64,000 nucleotides of DNA from Pogonophryne albipinna (lineage: Eukaryota; Chordata; Actinopteri; Perciformes; Artedidraconidae), in assembly GCA_028583405.1 (NCBI GenBank), contig CM053251.1, positions 14,333,495 through 14,397,494 on the forward strand, read 5' to 3'. The position numbers were made by a program, and so were the translations under genes. The notes beneath the pieces were generated by a model. That model searched no databases. It was not told where the DNA came from and saw only the letters and a list, made by a program, of their open reading frames with translations. Position 1 is the first letter of the stretch; each line of letters opens with the position of its first letter. Shown here in pieces: positions 13,233 to 32,760 of this stretch.

Positions 13233-13265
13233 GTGTGTGTGGGGGGGGGGGGGGTGTGGGGGGGT
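13233..13265 (+). repeat. Guanine run with two long G tracts
   Basis: Runs of about fourteen and seven guanines separated by TGT. Likely slippage-prone and able to form a G-quadruplex; the assembled length is uncertain. Confidence 0.85.
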
Positions 13266-13540
13266 TGTATTTTATGATGTGGAAGACAGGCAGCATAAAT
13301 ATTACTCTGGCTTAATCACAACCCAGCTGCAAAGGGGACTGAATTGATACATTTCTTGGTAAGATGTGCACACACTCAGATTGGAAAAACACACACACAC
13401 TGGAAGGGAAAAACGCCTCGTAAGCAGTACTGGTGCTGAAACAATGTCAGTTACCTATACAGTATATATGTGTGTGTTTTATGTTCTTACACTATTGAAC
13501 TCTCCACCTTAGCCGGGAAAAGTCTTATTAGGAGAGTTTG

Positions 13541-13878
13541 AGTGTGTGTGAGAGAGGGAGTGAGAAAGCAAGGGAGTGAGCTAGTGAGGGAGGGAGTAAG
13601 TACGGGAGAGATAAGTAGCCTTTGGAGCAGCCTGAGCGGAGGAGATGCACCCCCCTCCTCCTCCCCCTCTGTGTAGGCAATTCCTGTGTCTGTGTGATTG
13701 ATTCACCCTGAGAGGAGAGAGGGAGGCGTTTTTGGTTGGGCTCCTGGACCCACGGGTCATCTTCTCCCTTAGCTGGAGGGGAGAGAGGGAGGGAGAGGAG
13801 AGGGGACTTCTCGGGCACCTCCAGCAGCCTCAACTTCACAGCACAGAGGTGTGAGCGCTGCGAGTGGCATTTCTCACC
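13541..13878 (+). promoter_or_regulatory. Purine-rich leader/promoter-like region before candidate exon
   Basis: A GAGGGAG-rich tract followed by more GC-rich sequence leads directly to an ATG at 13879. The composition resembles the pyrimidine/purine-biased leader before the S-form exon at 47454. No TATA box or initiator can be assigned. The long minus-strand frame across it is a mirror of the biased composition. Confidence 0.3.
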
Positions 13879-13935
13879 ATGTCTGTCCTCATAGCCACCC
13901 AGATGAAGATAGACACCAGCAGGACCTCCAGAAGA
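13879..13935 (+). CDS. Candidate alternative first coding exon of dpp6
   Basis: An ATG in good context (CACCATGT) opens exactly 19 codons reading MSVLIATQMKIDTSRTSRR, followed by a donor (AGA|gtaagg) in phase 0. Phase and length equal those of the recognised S-form first exon. The C-terminal half is basic and serine/threonine-rich, plausible for a cytoplasmic tail ahead of the shared segment [15 protein letters not shown] do not recall a named isoform with this sequence. A chance ATG plus donor cannot be excluded; joining to 59695 is inferred. Confidence 0.45.
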
Positions 13936-16900
13936 GTAAGGGGCCCTCTTAGCATGCATGGCACGCTGTGGGAGAATGTCTGTGTTTATGGGTGAGTCTC
14001 CTGCTCCTGACAGAAAAAGGATGCTGGCTGTTTTTGATAACAACTGGAAGAGCAAAAGGGGGCGGGCGGGACTCGACGTCCCTTCCCAGGAACTTAATGG
14101 ACAAACGCTTCTTGTTTAATTTTCTTTCTTATAGTGACTTCTAATGAATGGTTGGTTACATATGCTGTGGAGAATGCTTAGTGTCTCATTGCTATTCTTT
14201 GTGAGGTGTTACCATCTAATGACTTCAGAGGGATCGAGCCATCGAGGGGAACATTGGGATAGATGTATGTATGCTTTGTTGTGTGAGATACTCAGTTTCC
14301 TGGTTTGTATTCCTTGTTGGCTTGGTGTGAATTCAAACATTTTAGTTTACTCTTTGTTTATATGAAAATCATTCAGATGGCTTTCAGGAGGTCAGCTAAT
14401 TGCTCGGCTTTGGTGAAATGCTGGCTTTATGCTGCTCTCTGTCTTGCATGAAAATTGGCTGCAAGGGAGATCGATGAGCATTAGAAGTTTAGGATAACTT
14501 GTGTTGTTTGCAAGCAATTATAGTGATGTTAAATGTGATAACAAACACAAGCCAATAGTGATCATTAGATGTTTTGTTGTTGTTAGTTAAAAATGATTTT
14601 TTTCTTTGGCTCCAAATACTTGTAAGAAACAGTATTAAATATACTCTTCACATAAATGCATTGATGCAAGGAGAGAAGTATAGAATATGTTGTGCTGTTA
14701 TGGTATAATTTGTAGAACTAGGAAATTCCCGCAAACATTATCTTATTGAAAAAAACGCAGGAGAAAAAAGGTGTTTTAAATCCTGTCTCACACTCATAAA
14801 TTCCCTCATTTCGTTCACCCCAACCCAGTTTTCATCTGTTCTTTTGCTACACACAATCTATTCTCACAAAACCACACATGTGAAGATGAACTCTCAGTGT
14901 CACGCTCCCTCGTTCAGCTTATACGCTCAAAATGTCCCCCTTCTCCTCCTCATCTTCTGCTGCTGTCACAATCCTTGACTGTAGTCTGCCGCTCAAACGT
15001 AGCCAAAGTCTATTCTACGACATCAGCAGGCATTAAACTCCATTTCCTCAGAGACTTATCTGGTGCAATTTCAATTTGCACCAGTACATAGCTTTCCTTC
15101 ATCCGTAATATATTGGAAGATTTAGCACTTACTCTCTGTAGAAGATACTAATATGGCAGTTCTACCATGCCATAGCATACTCTGTTGGTTACAGTCATGG
15201 AAAGCAGTTGACAAAGTAGAATTGTACACACCGCTCAGGCAAAAATAAGTTAAGAAATGTGCACAAACAAACATTATGTGGAATTAACATGAGACCGGAT
15301 GTTTTTATGCATGTCGCTATAGCATATTATCAAGTACAAATGAACTGATTTCAGAGACTGCTTTAGTGAAATGTGAAGATTTCAGAGAGATGACATATTT
15401 AGAATTGTAGTAAAGTATATGATTTGGACACAGTAATTGAACACAGTGTCGTGGCACATAATAAGCTACGAGTTGTAAGGAGCCTAGTGTTGGGTGTAAT
15501 TCAGTGATAATGTATTTCTCTGCTCAGTTTTATGGATTTTTTGTTTTCAGTCAGGCATAATTACATTTTGATGAACACTGATAGGGGAAGAGGTTTCTAC
15601 CCCGGGAGTAATGGTTATTTGTTATATAACACGGTTATCCTGATGGTAAATGAGTCATGCAACAAACACACACGTCAAAAGCAATGGATATTGTCAATCA
15701 CATTACATTTTAGGCAGATGCTATTTGCACCAGGGTATATTTAGTGTTTCAAGTATCTTACATTTTACGTGTATATCCTTCACACCAAAGAGGCACAGTC
15801 TCTTAGAAGATGTCTTCAACACCAGTTTGGAAATCGCTTTTGGAGAGTGTCTTGATGCATAGTGGCCTAATTCCACACTTTACGGCATTGTGTAACGAGG
15901 GCAGTTTGGGGCGGAGTGGGTTTAAATTGTTTAAATAGCCAGTGGTGTTGCTATTTTCATCTATCAGCTATCTGGGGAGAAATCATGTGTTTTGGAACTA
16001 CATTTCCCATAAACAGGAAGTTGCCTCTTATAACCTTAAATCTGGAGCCGCGTTTTTTTTGCCTACTATTTGTTTACATATGGGCGAATGTGCACCAGAT
16101 TAGCAGTTTCTTTTTGCAGTGTTAACTTCAATGTGCAAAACTATCACTGGAAACTTTGAAACGTGGTGATTTTCAGGGAAGTTCTGGAGTTTTAAGCAGC
16201 ATATTTTGCTACGATTTCTAGCAGTGTTTGTATACATTTATTCAGCAATGCACATCGGAGATAATGGTATCGTCGGAAAGGGTAAGTAACACTGAATCTA
16301 AAACAATAATTCTCGTATCTGGTTGTTCAGTTGTCGATGGGTTATTAATCCGAGAATCTGTACGACTTTTAATGCAAAGTACGGAAAGTGGGCGTTAAGT
16401 CTTTTATGGATGAGCTTGTTGTCACCGTCAGTAAGAAGGCCAAATAAGGGGGGCATTACCTGACTTAAAGTTTCTTAAAAATAAAAACTGTCCCTTTAAC
16501 TTCACACATGTAGCCCATCTTTGCCATAAACTTCATTGCATGAGATTCACAGTTTGACACAGTTAGGATGAGTTATGGCGTAGGATATTTCCTGCTTGGA
16601 GACAGGTCTAATAATTGAACAAGTTGATGGATGCAACTCAGTTTAACTGAATGTATGAATCAATGTGAGTGTATTGATGTCTCGAGGGTAGCTTCAGGAT
16701 AAAATGTGTGTCCAGTAAACAAAGCAGGAGCATGTCCTCTAACACAAGCAGCAGGGTGATAACAAAAAAAAATCCTGTTGCTGTGCTTGGCTCAGTTTAG
16801 CATCAAGGGAAATTAGTGTCCGGCTTATACAAAATGGGAAAATGGTGAAATGTGATTATGGTTAGCTGTAAATAAATCCATTCCGTAACAATCATGTAGA

Positions 16901-17874
16901 GAAGCGCAGTAAATTCCTTATTCAGCTGAGTGATGTTGAGAGGAAATTATATATTACGGCATTCCCACCAGACATTGATTGATTGACCTGTTTGCTCTGC
17001 CATCCAATTAATGTGTGAATCATTTTGTTGCAGTGTGTAGCATGCGGATGGAGACTGCTTAGCCTGTGGTGGCATTTGAGTTAATGCAAACACTTAAATG
17101 TGTGTATAAGCCTGTTACATTATATGTATTATAAATAATGTGTGACTCTGAGCCTCAAACTTTTCACCCCACTTAACTCTGTTTTACATATGTTTGGGGT
17201 TTAAATGGGTTTAAACATGATGCATGAATATGTGTTAGGTGTGATAGCATCGCTTACAGCTAAAACAATAAAGAACAAGCCTCCAAAGCCCAATTATTTA
17301 ACACTTTTTACTATATTCATTTTACATGCAGGACAACAGTTTGCTCTCCATTTTTGTTTCTCAGACTTCTTGATTCCACTTCAGACTTTAACAAAACTTA
17401 ATTGACTGTTTTAGGCAGTGGTAGGATTTATCCTGAAGGCTAGAGTGTTGCAGCACCCTGTGGAGTATGTCAGCACTAGTATTTTGGCTTCATTTCAACA
17501 GTGAAGCGAAAGAAAATGACTTCCTTCAAGCACTTATATAATAAAATAGCAAATCAAAAGCAAACTCACACAGGGGAGTTTACTGAGCCACATAAAGCTA
17601 TCACTCATCAGCATCATAAAGTGCACAGAAGTGCATTATGTCATTTGGATTAAAATGCATCTGGTATGAGCTTGAAATATGATTACAATGTCCCATATCA
17701 AATCATAAGTAACTTTTGGCTTGCACTGACTCCAACAGCACCATTAGCTTCCTGCAGAGGTATTAGGTATGCTGCAGCTACCATCCTCTTTATAGCTGTT
17801 ATTACATGCCTCTCTACATTCACATTATTGCCTCTTGTAATGCAGAGCTCAACAGCAGTGATGTTTGTGAGAGT
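13936..17874. other. Non-coding sequence, probable intron
   Basis: AT-rich sequence with no recognised element. A short ATG frame at 16248-16281 followed by GTAAGT ends in phase 1 and is therefore not compatible with the shared dpp6 exon. Confidence 0.4.
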
Positions 17875-17944
17875 AGGGGGGCGGGCGTTGCTCCAGTCAG
17901 TTGCTGGATCTGCGAGGAGGCGATAGGGGATTCAAGCAGAGCCC
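17875..17944 (+). promoter_or_regulatory. GC-box promoter-like region
   Basis: The run GGGGGGCGGGCG (17875-17886) is an Sp1-type GC box, unusual in this AT-rich surrounding, and lies about 60 bp before the candidate exon at 17945. An in-frame stop (TAG, 17924-17926) precedes the ATG, so the frame does not continue upstream. Confidence 0.35.
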
Positions 17945-18013
17945 ATGGCTCCCGGCGTGGTCCTGAGGGGAGCGTTTAGCAGCCAGGCAGGACACAATAG
18001 CTTCCCGAACAAG
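17945..18013 (+). CDS. Candidate alternative first coding exon of dpp6
   Basis: An ATG in strong context (GCCCATGG) opens 23 codons beginning MAPGVVLRGAFSSQAG and ending NSFPNK, followed by a donor (AAG|gtgagg) in phase 0, again compatible with the shared exon at 59695. A GC box lies just upstream and an in-frame stop defines the start. The peptide does not resemble the L or S N-termini. It lies about 2.2 kb upstream of the L-form exon, so an L-region promoter cluster is possible. Whether it is transcribed is not visible from sequence. Confidence 0.45.
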
Positions 18014-19399
18014 GTGAGGGAGATTGAAAGACATCTATCAGAGAGGTTGGAGTGACTCGAACCTATTTCCCCAAGGGGTGCGCATACCCAGGAAAGGCAT
18101 TTATGAACTACAGAAACAAATGATGACGGGGACCAAGGCCAGCCACTTTCTAAGATGAGACTGCAGGAAGCACATCATTATGTTTAGTCTTAAACACATC
18201 TCTGCTAAAAAGCATGCAAAAGCATCAACACAGTTCTGATTTAATTCATTTAGAAATAGTGCACCACATCATACTCTAAATGAAAGGAAGATGAGTTCAC
18301 ACTGAAGAGGAGGGATAGGGACAGACTTTAATTAGAGAAAGACAGCGACGTCCTTTGTTCTTGTTTTTGAATGAGTGTCCAGACCTTGAAATCAATAGGA
18401 GGGATTCTAGATATGTATCTTATTCAATAGGTTACATTCATAATGCAAGCCATGAATCAAAGAGCCTTTAGCAGTTCGTTCAGAGCTGGAGATGACTCAC
18501 CATTTGTCAAAAAAAATTAACTGAATCTCGCTCTTTGTTCAAAGTCAAATATGAAAAATGCTCATATCTACTGTTGTAGTAAGTGTGCCTTGAGTGCTCA
18601 TTGCAAAAGATTACAAAATGAACTTGATTTCACTTAATGGGAGATGCGGAACCCTGTTATTCAACAGCATCATGTGAGGGGCTGTTTTGAGCCTTGCTTT
18701 ATTGCTGCTTTGAAGTTGGACCGTGTGAAGATGACCTATTTCTCAGAAATTCGGCTCGGCCCCAGTGGAGTGGTAGTTTGAGCTGTCACAGTGAGAAGCT
18801 GAGGGGTGTTCGCCCATGGCTTTCATGACGGGGATGGCAGATATTCTAACACTTTGACTCAAGAGCCTTTCCCTCCCTGCACCACATATAAGCCAATATT
18901 CTGCATTTACCGGAGAGCTGCAAATCGTTGGGCCTCTGTGAGCACTTCGAGCATGAAATATAATGTATGAGCTGAACAACACTTGTGGATGTGGACTGAC
19001 TGAAAATATATGATAGAAGGCAAACTGCATACATTAAGGGGAGAGACACTCATGGTTTGACTTATTACAGTAAATAATAAGACTTGAAAGACAGAAATAC
19101 ATTCCTTGCATTTTATTTATAGGCTAATGACAGGACACATGTGTTCTGCATGTGGACATATTCTCTTGTTATTTAAGAAAAATAACTGATCTCTGATACA
19201 CTCAATATGTATGAGCTGAAGCATCTGAGAAACCATGAGCAAAAACCGTAGTATGTGTCATCTTACACCTGCACTATAGGTGTGTGGGCAGCCTGTCCTA
19301 TTCAAGTACGCCACAGAGAGGCACTCTAGCTCTGTCCTGGGACCAAATACAAACATTTAGTAGGAAATGTTATGAACCCCTTCAAAAAAATCATAAACG
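18014..19399. other. Non-coding sequence upstream of the dpp6-L promoter region
   Basis: No exon, RNA or mobile element that I can support. Confidence 0.4.
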
Positions 19400-20115
19400 T
19401 GTCCCATTTTTCATCACGGGGTTTCAATGAAGGAGAATCCGGATCAAACTCGCGCAGTGCCGTTGCATGTCTGTGCGTAAAGCAGCACCCGGAGCAGTGT
19501 AGTGACAGTACAGTAGCGCGGCTCTCTCTCTGCTGGTCACTTCTCATGCAGAGTGCGTCTGCGGAGAGCACCGCCGGGCTCTCTGCGTCCTTCACACTGT
19601 TACTGCGTGAGGTCTGCCAAAAAACACAGCCGAAAGTGTCGAAATATTATCTTTTGCTCTTGTTTTTTTTGCCGACAATCGACCGGAGTCTGGTTGGAAT
19701 CGAAAATCTGATCGGAAACTCAGCGCATCCGCCTGATATCTCGCTGTAAGGAGGCATCAGGAAACTGAAGATGGGAGACAGCGTGTTGTGAATACAGATT
19801 AGAGCAACTATTTACACCTTCAACCCACCAGTCTGCCGTGTGCCTGGACAAAGCTAAAGGACATCGCTGCACACGATTCAGCTGTATACTGGTCTGTCAC
19901 ATCACGTTGTGAGTCACTCACTATTCATACATGCTTTTTTACTAGCTCGGTATCTTCGCCCCATATTTTCTGCTGCATCCCGGAGGTGAAAACTGGCTGC
20001 CTGCCATCGGTTCTACTCGAAGCGCACAGAAAACCAATAAAAAAACGATTCAGGCGAGACCTGTATGTGGCTGTGACATGCTGTAAGTTGTTTTTATCTG
20101 GACTGGACCTATAAT
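19400..20115 (+). promoter_or_regulatory. CpG-rich promoter and 5' leader of dpp6 long form
   Basis: CpG density rises sharply here compared with the flanks, peaking around 19430-19760, and stays elevated up to the L-form start codon. Such an island-like region just ahead of a confirmed first coding exon is the likely promoter and 5' UTR. No TATA box is obvious. The leader contains several tiny upstream ORFs, listed separately. The open frame at 19372-19749 is not supported as coding. Confidence 0.55.
19771..20086 (+). promoter_or_regulatory. Cluster of four minimal upstream ORFs
   Basis: Four very short ATG-stop frames precede the L-form start codon: 19771-19791 (six codons, MGDSVL), 19931-19945 (four, MLFY), 20065-20076 (three, MWL) and 20078-20086 (two, ML). 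If the transcript starts upstream of 19771 and is unspliced here, ribosomes must reinitiate or leak past all of them to reach 20116. That would dampen translation of the long form. The transcript start is unknown. Confidence 0.4.
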
Positions 20116-20301
20116 ATGGCTTCGCTGTATCAGAGATTCACCGGGAAGATAAATACGGCCAATTCCTTCCCGCACCCACCTGAGGCCAGTCACCTGCTCG
20201 GTGGTCAGGTTGCAGACGAGGAAAACGCGGCGAAGACCCCTCAGCCACTCGGCGATGGCAGACCTTACATCCAGTATCGCAAAAAAAGCTCGGATGAGGA
20301 T
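20116..20301 (+). CDS. dpp6: dpp6 long-form (L) first coding exon
   Basis: Encodes 62 residues starting MASLYQRFTGKINTANSFP, through PPEASHLLGGQ, and ending KKSSDED, then a donor (GAT|gtaaga) in phase 0. This is the cytoplasmic N-terminus of the long DPP6 isoform: MASLYQRFTGKIN and PPEAS-LLGGQ are hallmarks of vertebrate DPP6-L. Mammalian L-forms carry a longer Gly/Pro/Ala-rich middle that is shorter here. The segment joins DLVGS of the shared exon at 59695 across a 39.4-kb intron; the acidic DED then D at the junction resembles the mammalian arrangement. DPP6 binds Kv4 channels, speeds their kinetics and promotes surface expression in neurons. The start is set by conservation and by ATGG context. 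Which teleost paralog (dpp6a or dpp6b) this is cannot be decided here. Confidence 0.93.
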
Positions 20302-20744
20302 GTAAGACACTTTTACTTTATTAGCCATAACCCTCGTTTATAAGATAATCTCCAGATTTATAGCTAAGATAAGAAACACACACACACACTCACACACACT
20401 TAGAAAAACATGCATACTGGTTCGCACACACACAGGCCACTCACAGACATGTTAAGTGATAGGATGAGAGTATCTCTGAAGACATATTTGTTTTACTTTT
20501 ACAGGGTCAACAAAGTTTGAAAAGGTTGTTCTTCATGCTGTGGTAGCTTGACTCTTGCTAGAATACGCATGTTCTGCCTGGTTGCTTCAGTTGACTGTAT
20601 GGCCTGTGAAAGCTGGCCTTTTTTGTAAAACATGAAATTAGGTTAGAACAAAGCCCTCAGACGTACCAGATGACATGAGTGACAGCTTCTGACAGATAAG
20701 GATGATGTAACACTCATTGTCTGATGTGATTATCTGCAGTTTTG

Positions 20745-30009
<9,265 letters not shown>

Positions 30010-30114
30010 ATGGAGAGAGTGGTGCCCAAGATGCTACCAATGAAATACCTGCTCTATGTGATGGAGACCCTTTTTGATGATGTTTACCTGTGCTGCGCTT
30101 GGCCCTATCTCCCG
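30010..30114 (+). CDS. Weak candidate first exon inside the dpp6 L-form intron
   Basis: An ATG opens 35 codons (begins MERVVPKMLPMKYLLYVMET, ends CCAWPYLP) and meets a GTGAGC donor in phase 0. Without splicing the frame stops two codons later. The peptide is hydrophobic and cysteine-bearing, unlike the hydrophilic cytoplasmic tails of known DPP6 forms. No acceptor or promoter signal is apparent. Likely chance; listed because phase and donor both fit. Confidence 0.15.
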
Positions 30115-30839
30115 GTGAGCTAAGAACACATGTTTCTATGTGTGCCAAATAAGCTCAACGTGAACAGAATCCATTAGCAGGCACATTCAACATTGTGCAA
30201 AGCCTTGGGGGTGATAAGATAAGATAAGATAAGATGGACCAGAGTGGTTATTGATGGGTAACAGGGTTAACCCTTGGTTGTGCAGCATGATGGCTACATG
30301 CACAAAGGACTGTCCTATAGTGCTGTGTCCAGTGAGTCTGAGGCTGTGATCTTACAGGTATTATCTTCACTGGTTCTTTGTCCCTTTGACCTCCCATGTA
30401 TTCATGGAGTTCAGTCCTGCATCGCCTGTAGCTGTATGAGAAACGCTTTTATCAATCCGGAAGATGATGTTGTGGATAATTTGCCCCAGGGAGAAAAGTA
30501 GAGGGGAGACGGGATAAACAACCCTGGGTAAAAAGCGCCATAAAGTGGCTCAGCTCTGTGTGGTGTGTAATGCTGATCTGTGCTGAATGGCAAGTTGCAG
30601 CTAATGGCTCAGGTAAGTGCTTCAGTGCTGATTGTTGTGAAGAGACCGGGAGCTTTAGCTTCATCCCCACCCTCGCTCCCCCACTCTGGGGATGTGTTTC
30701 AGAGTTTGATGCGGACGTCAAAGGCTGTCGGACATCATGTTCTGCCTAATTCTCACTCAGGCCTCTGACTTGACCTCCTCTGGTGGGACGGGGGAGCAGT
30801 CGAGTTCTTCTTGGCCTTTCGGGCTCTTTTTTTGATGAC

Positions 30840-30890
30840 TTGTCTTTACAGAAGGGTGCTATATAAATAAAGTTTGACTTACTTACTTAC
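30840..30890 (+). mobile_element. LINE/SINE 3' tail fragment
   Basis: GTGCTATATAAATAAAGTTT followed by GACTTACTTACTTAC is the usual 3' end with short tandem tail of fish L2-type retroelements. The body upstream is not recognisable, so this is a severely truncated copy. Confidence 0.6.
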
Positions 30891-31275
30891 ATGAGAAGAG
30901 CTGCAAAGGTGGATCTATACATAGCGAACCAATACAATAATTAACAACTTTTCTGTTAATTTATTAAAAAAAAGAGTCTAAATTATCTGATTCTAGCTCC
31001 TGAAATGTGAATATTTTCTGGTTACTTTACTTCTAAATGATTAAATTATATGAATAATATCTTTGAGTCGTGGACAAAACAAGACATTAGAGGACACCAT
31101 ATTGGGTTTTGGCAAACACTGATTTACATTTGTCCCCATTTTCTGGCATTTTACAAACCAAACATCAAATCAATTTAATAAAAAAAGATATATATCAGGT
31201 TAATTGACAATGAAAATAACTGGTAATTGCAGGCCATTAATGCAGGGCAGCGTTTTAGCTTTAAAGGTCCATGCC

Positions 31276-31276
<1 letters not shown>

Positions 31277-31340
<64 letters not shown>

Positions 31341-31348
31341 ACACACAT
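31277..31348. repeat. (CA)n microsatellite
   Basis: About 58 bp of pure CA followed by interrupted units. Confidence 0.95.
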
Positions 31349-31525
31349 ACCACACACACCCACCCACGTGGGCACTTCAACCTTAATGTGTAACTTAGGG
31401 CCGGGATGCTGACTATGGAATTATTGTCTCACTGAGAGCTGAGGTGTGTCTCGTTTATGATCCGGTCATTCTTCACTTCTCTCTCTGCATCTACATCACT
31501 CCTCCTTCGCCCTTTCCACATGCAG

Positions 31526-31580
31526 TCATTCCGTCACAATGAAATCTCGCAAGTTGTCCTGGGTGGAGAGACTGTGGAGG
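31526..31580 (+). CDS. Candidate alternative start exon of dpp6
   Basis: A long pyrimidine-rich tract (about 31470-31520) ends in the acceptor-like CACATGCAG at 31525. It is followed by 13 leader bases, an ATG at 31539 and 14 codons reading MKSRKLSWVERLWR, then a perfect consensus donor (AGG|gtgagt) in phase 0. Both splice sites are strong, so this looks like a genuine small exon whose leader would be spliced from an upstream untranslated exon. Joined to 59695 it would give a short, very basic cytoplasmic tail. Because the exon is 55 nt, inserting it into the L-form transcript would shift the frame. I know no named isoform with this peptide. Confidence 0.4.
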
Positions 31581-32410
31581 GTGAGTGTGTTAAATCTTCT
31601 CAGGTACACGTGTAACCCGTGCTTGCTGTGTTTGCTATGAATAGCATTTTAGAGGCTGTCTTCATTCTAATTATGTTTTTAATCAATCTGTTGTTGAGCA
31701 CTTGAAGGGCATTTTCAAAAGTAATTAGCTGCTTCTATGCATGAGGAAAATGTCAGAACTATTAATTTATTTATTTAGCTTTCAAACAGTCTGATGATAT
31801 AATGAGCACTTCAGATGACAGCGGTGTTGTAAGTTGTTGTTGGTTTTGATAGCTGCAAAACAAAGTCATTATCTCTAAAAACGTTGTTTTTCAGTTGGTA
31901 GTTCAGTAGTCAGCTGGTAAATATAAACACCAGGCTCTCTGGGGACAAGGTGAAGGGCAGCTTGGCGTTATAAACATATATTTAATGGTAAAACATTGCA
32001 GTTCCTACTGTTGTTATTTCAGTTTTTTCAGAATGTCTTACTCTGCTGCAGTAAAATGTAAAAACTAAAACCATGCAGACACAAAGTATCCAGCATAGAA
32101 ATGTCTTAATGCACTTTCCCAAAAGGCATTCATTGTGGTTAAGCAAAGGCTTCACTGTACAGCACAGAGTGCTTCCCCAGACCTTTCAGGCATTATCAGC
32201 ATTTTTCACTGAGATAAATATTTATTATTCATCCAAGTCAACAGAGTTGGACCTCGACAGCTCAAACCTCTAGTTAGTATAAAGCAACTGACCATTGGGA
32301 GACGTAGCGTTATTAGACTTTTATGTTTCTAAAATAGTTTTGAATCTTAAAGCATCAGGTTATTTAAACTCGTGGCAAGCTTTTTCTTAGTTCAATGGCA
32401 ACTGTATCGT
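31581..32410. other. Intronic sequence, nothing recognised
   Basis: No supported feature. Confidence 0.4.
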
Positions 32411-32597
32411 AGGGCGTCTGTGGCTCAGTGGATAGAGTGCTGGACTTGGAATCAGGGGGTAGTAAGTTCAAGTCCCACTGCAGTCAGCATGTCGTTGTGT
32501 CCCTGGGCAAGACACTTCACCCCAAATTGCTCCTGTGTGGGTTGTCCACAGTAAGTTGCTTTGGATAAAGTGTCTAACAAATGACATGTAATGTATC
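32411..32597 (+). mobile_element. tRNA-derived SINE, complete copy
   Basis: The head is tRNA-like, with an A-box region TGGCTCAGTGGATAGAG and a B box GTTCAAGTCCC, the internal pol III promoter. The middle contains GTGTCCCTGGGCAAGACACTT. The tail AGTTGCTTTGGATAAAGTGTCTAAC followed by ATGTAATGTA is the L2-like 3' end of fish SINEs such as V-SINE types. It would be mobilised by a partner LINE in trans. Not a functional tRNA gene. Confidence 0.85.
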
Positions 32598-32760
32598 TAA
32601 TTTCTGTAAACACCTGAAGAAATTGGTTAGTGTTAGATTCTTTTAACAAAATGGTTGAATGTTTTGTCCTTGTTTTGTGTAAATGTGGCATGTCCTTGTT
32701 GCCGAGGGATTTAGGAAACTATCACTCAAACACAACATTCTACTTTGTGTCTTTCTAGCG

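Noticed and set aside
13024..13296. Pro/Asn-rich minus-strand frame
   Set aside because: Translation of the telomere-like hexamers and the G run.
13528..14055. 175-codon minus-strand frame
   Set aside because: Reflects purine/pyrimidine bias; no domain, and the + strand candidate exon explains the region better.
16248..16281. ATG frame followed by GTAAGT as another dpp6 first exon
   Set aside because: The donor is strong, but the frame ends in phase 1 and cannot join the shared exon in frame.
32411..32485. tRNA gene
   Set aside because: The A and B boxes belong to a SINE head: the family middle and L2-like tail follow, and sister copies lie nearby.
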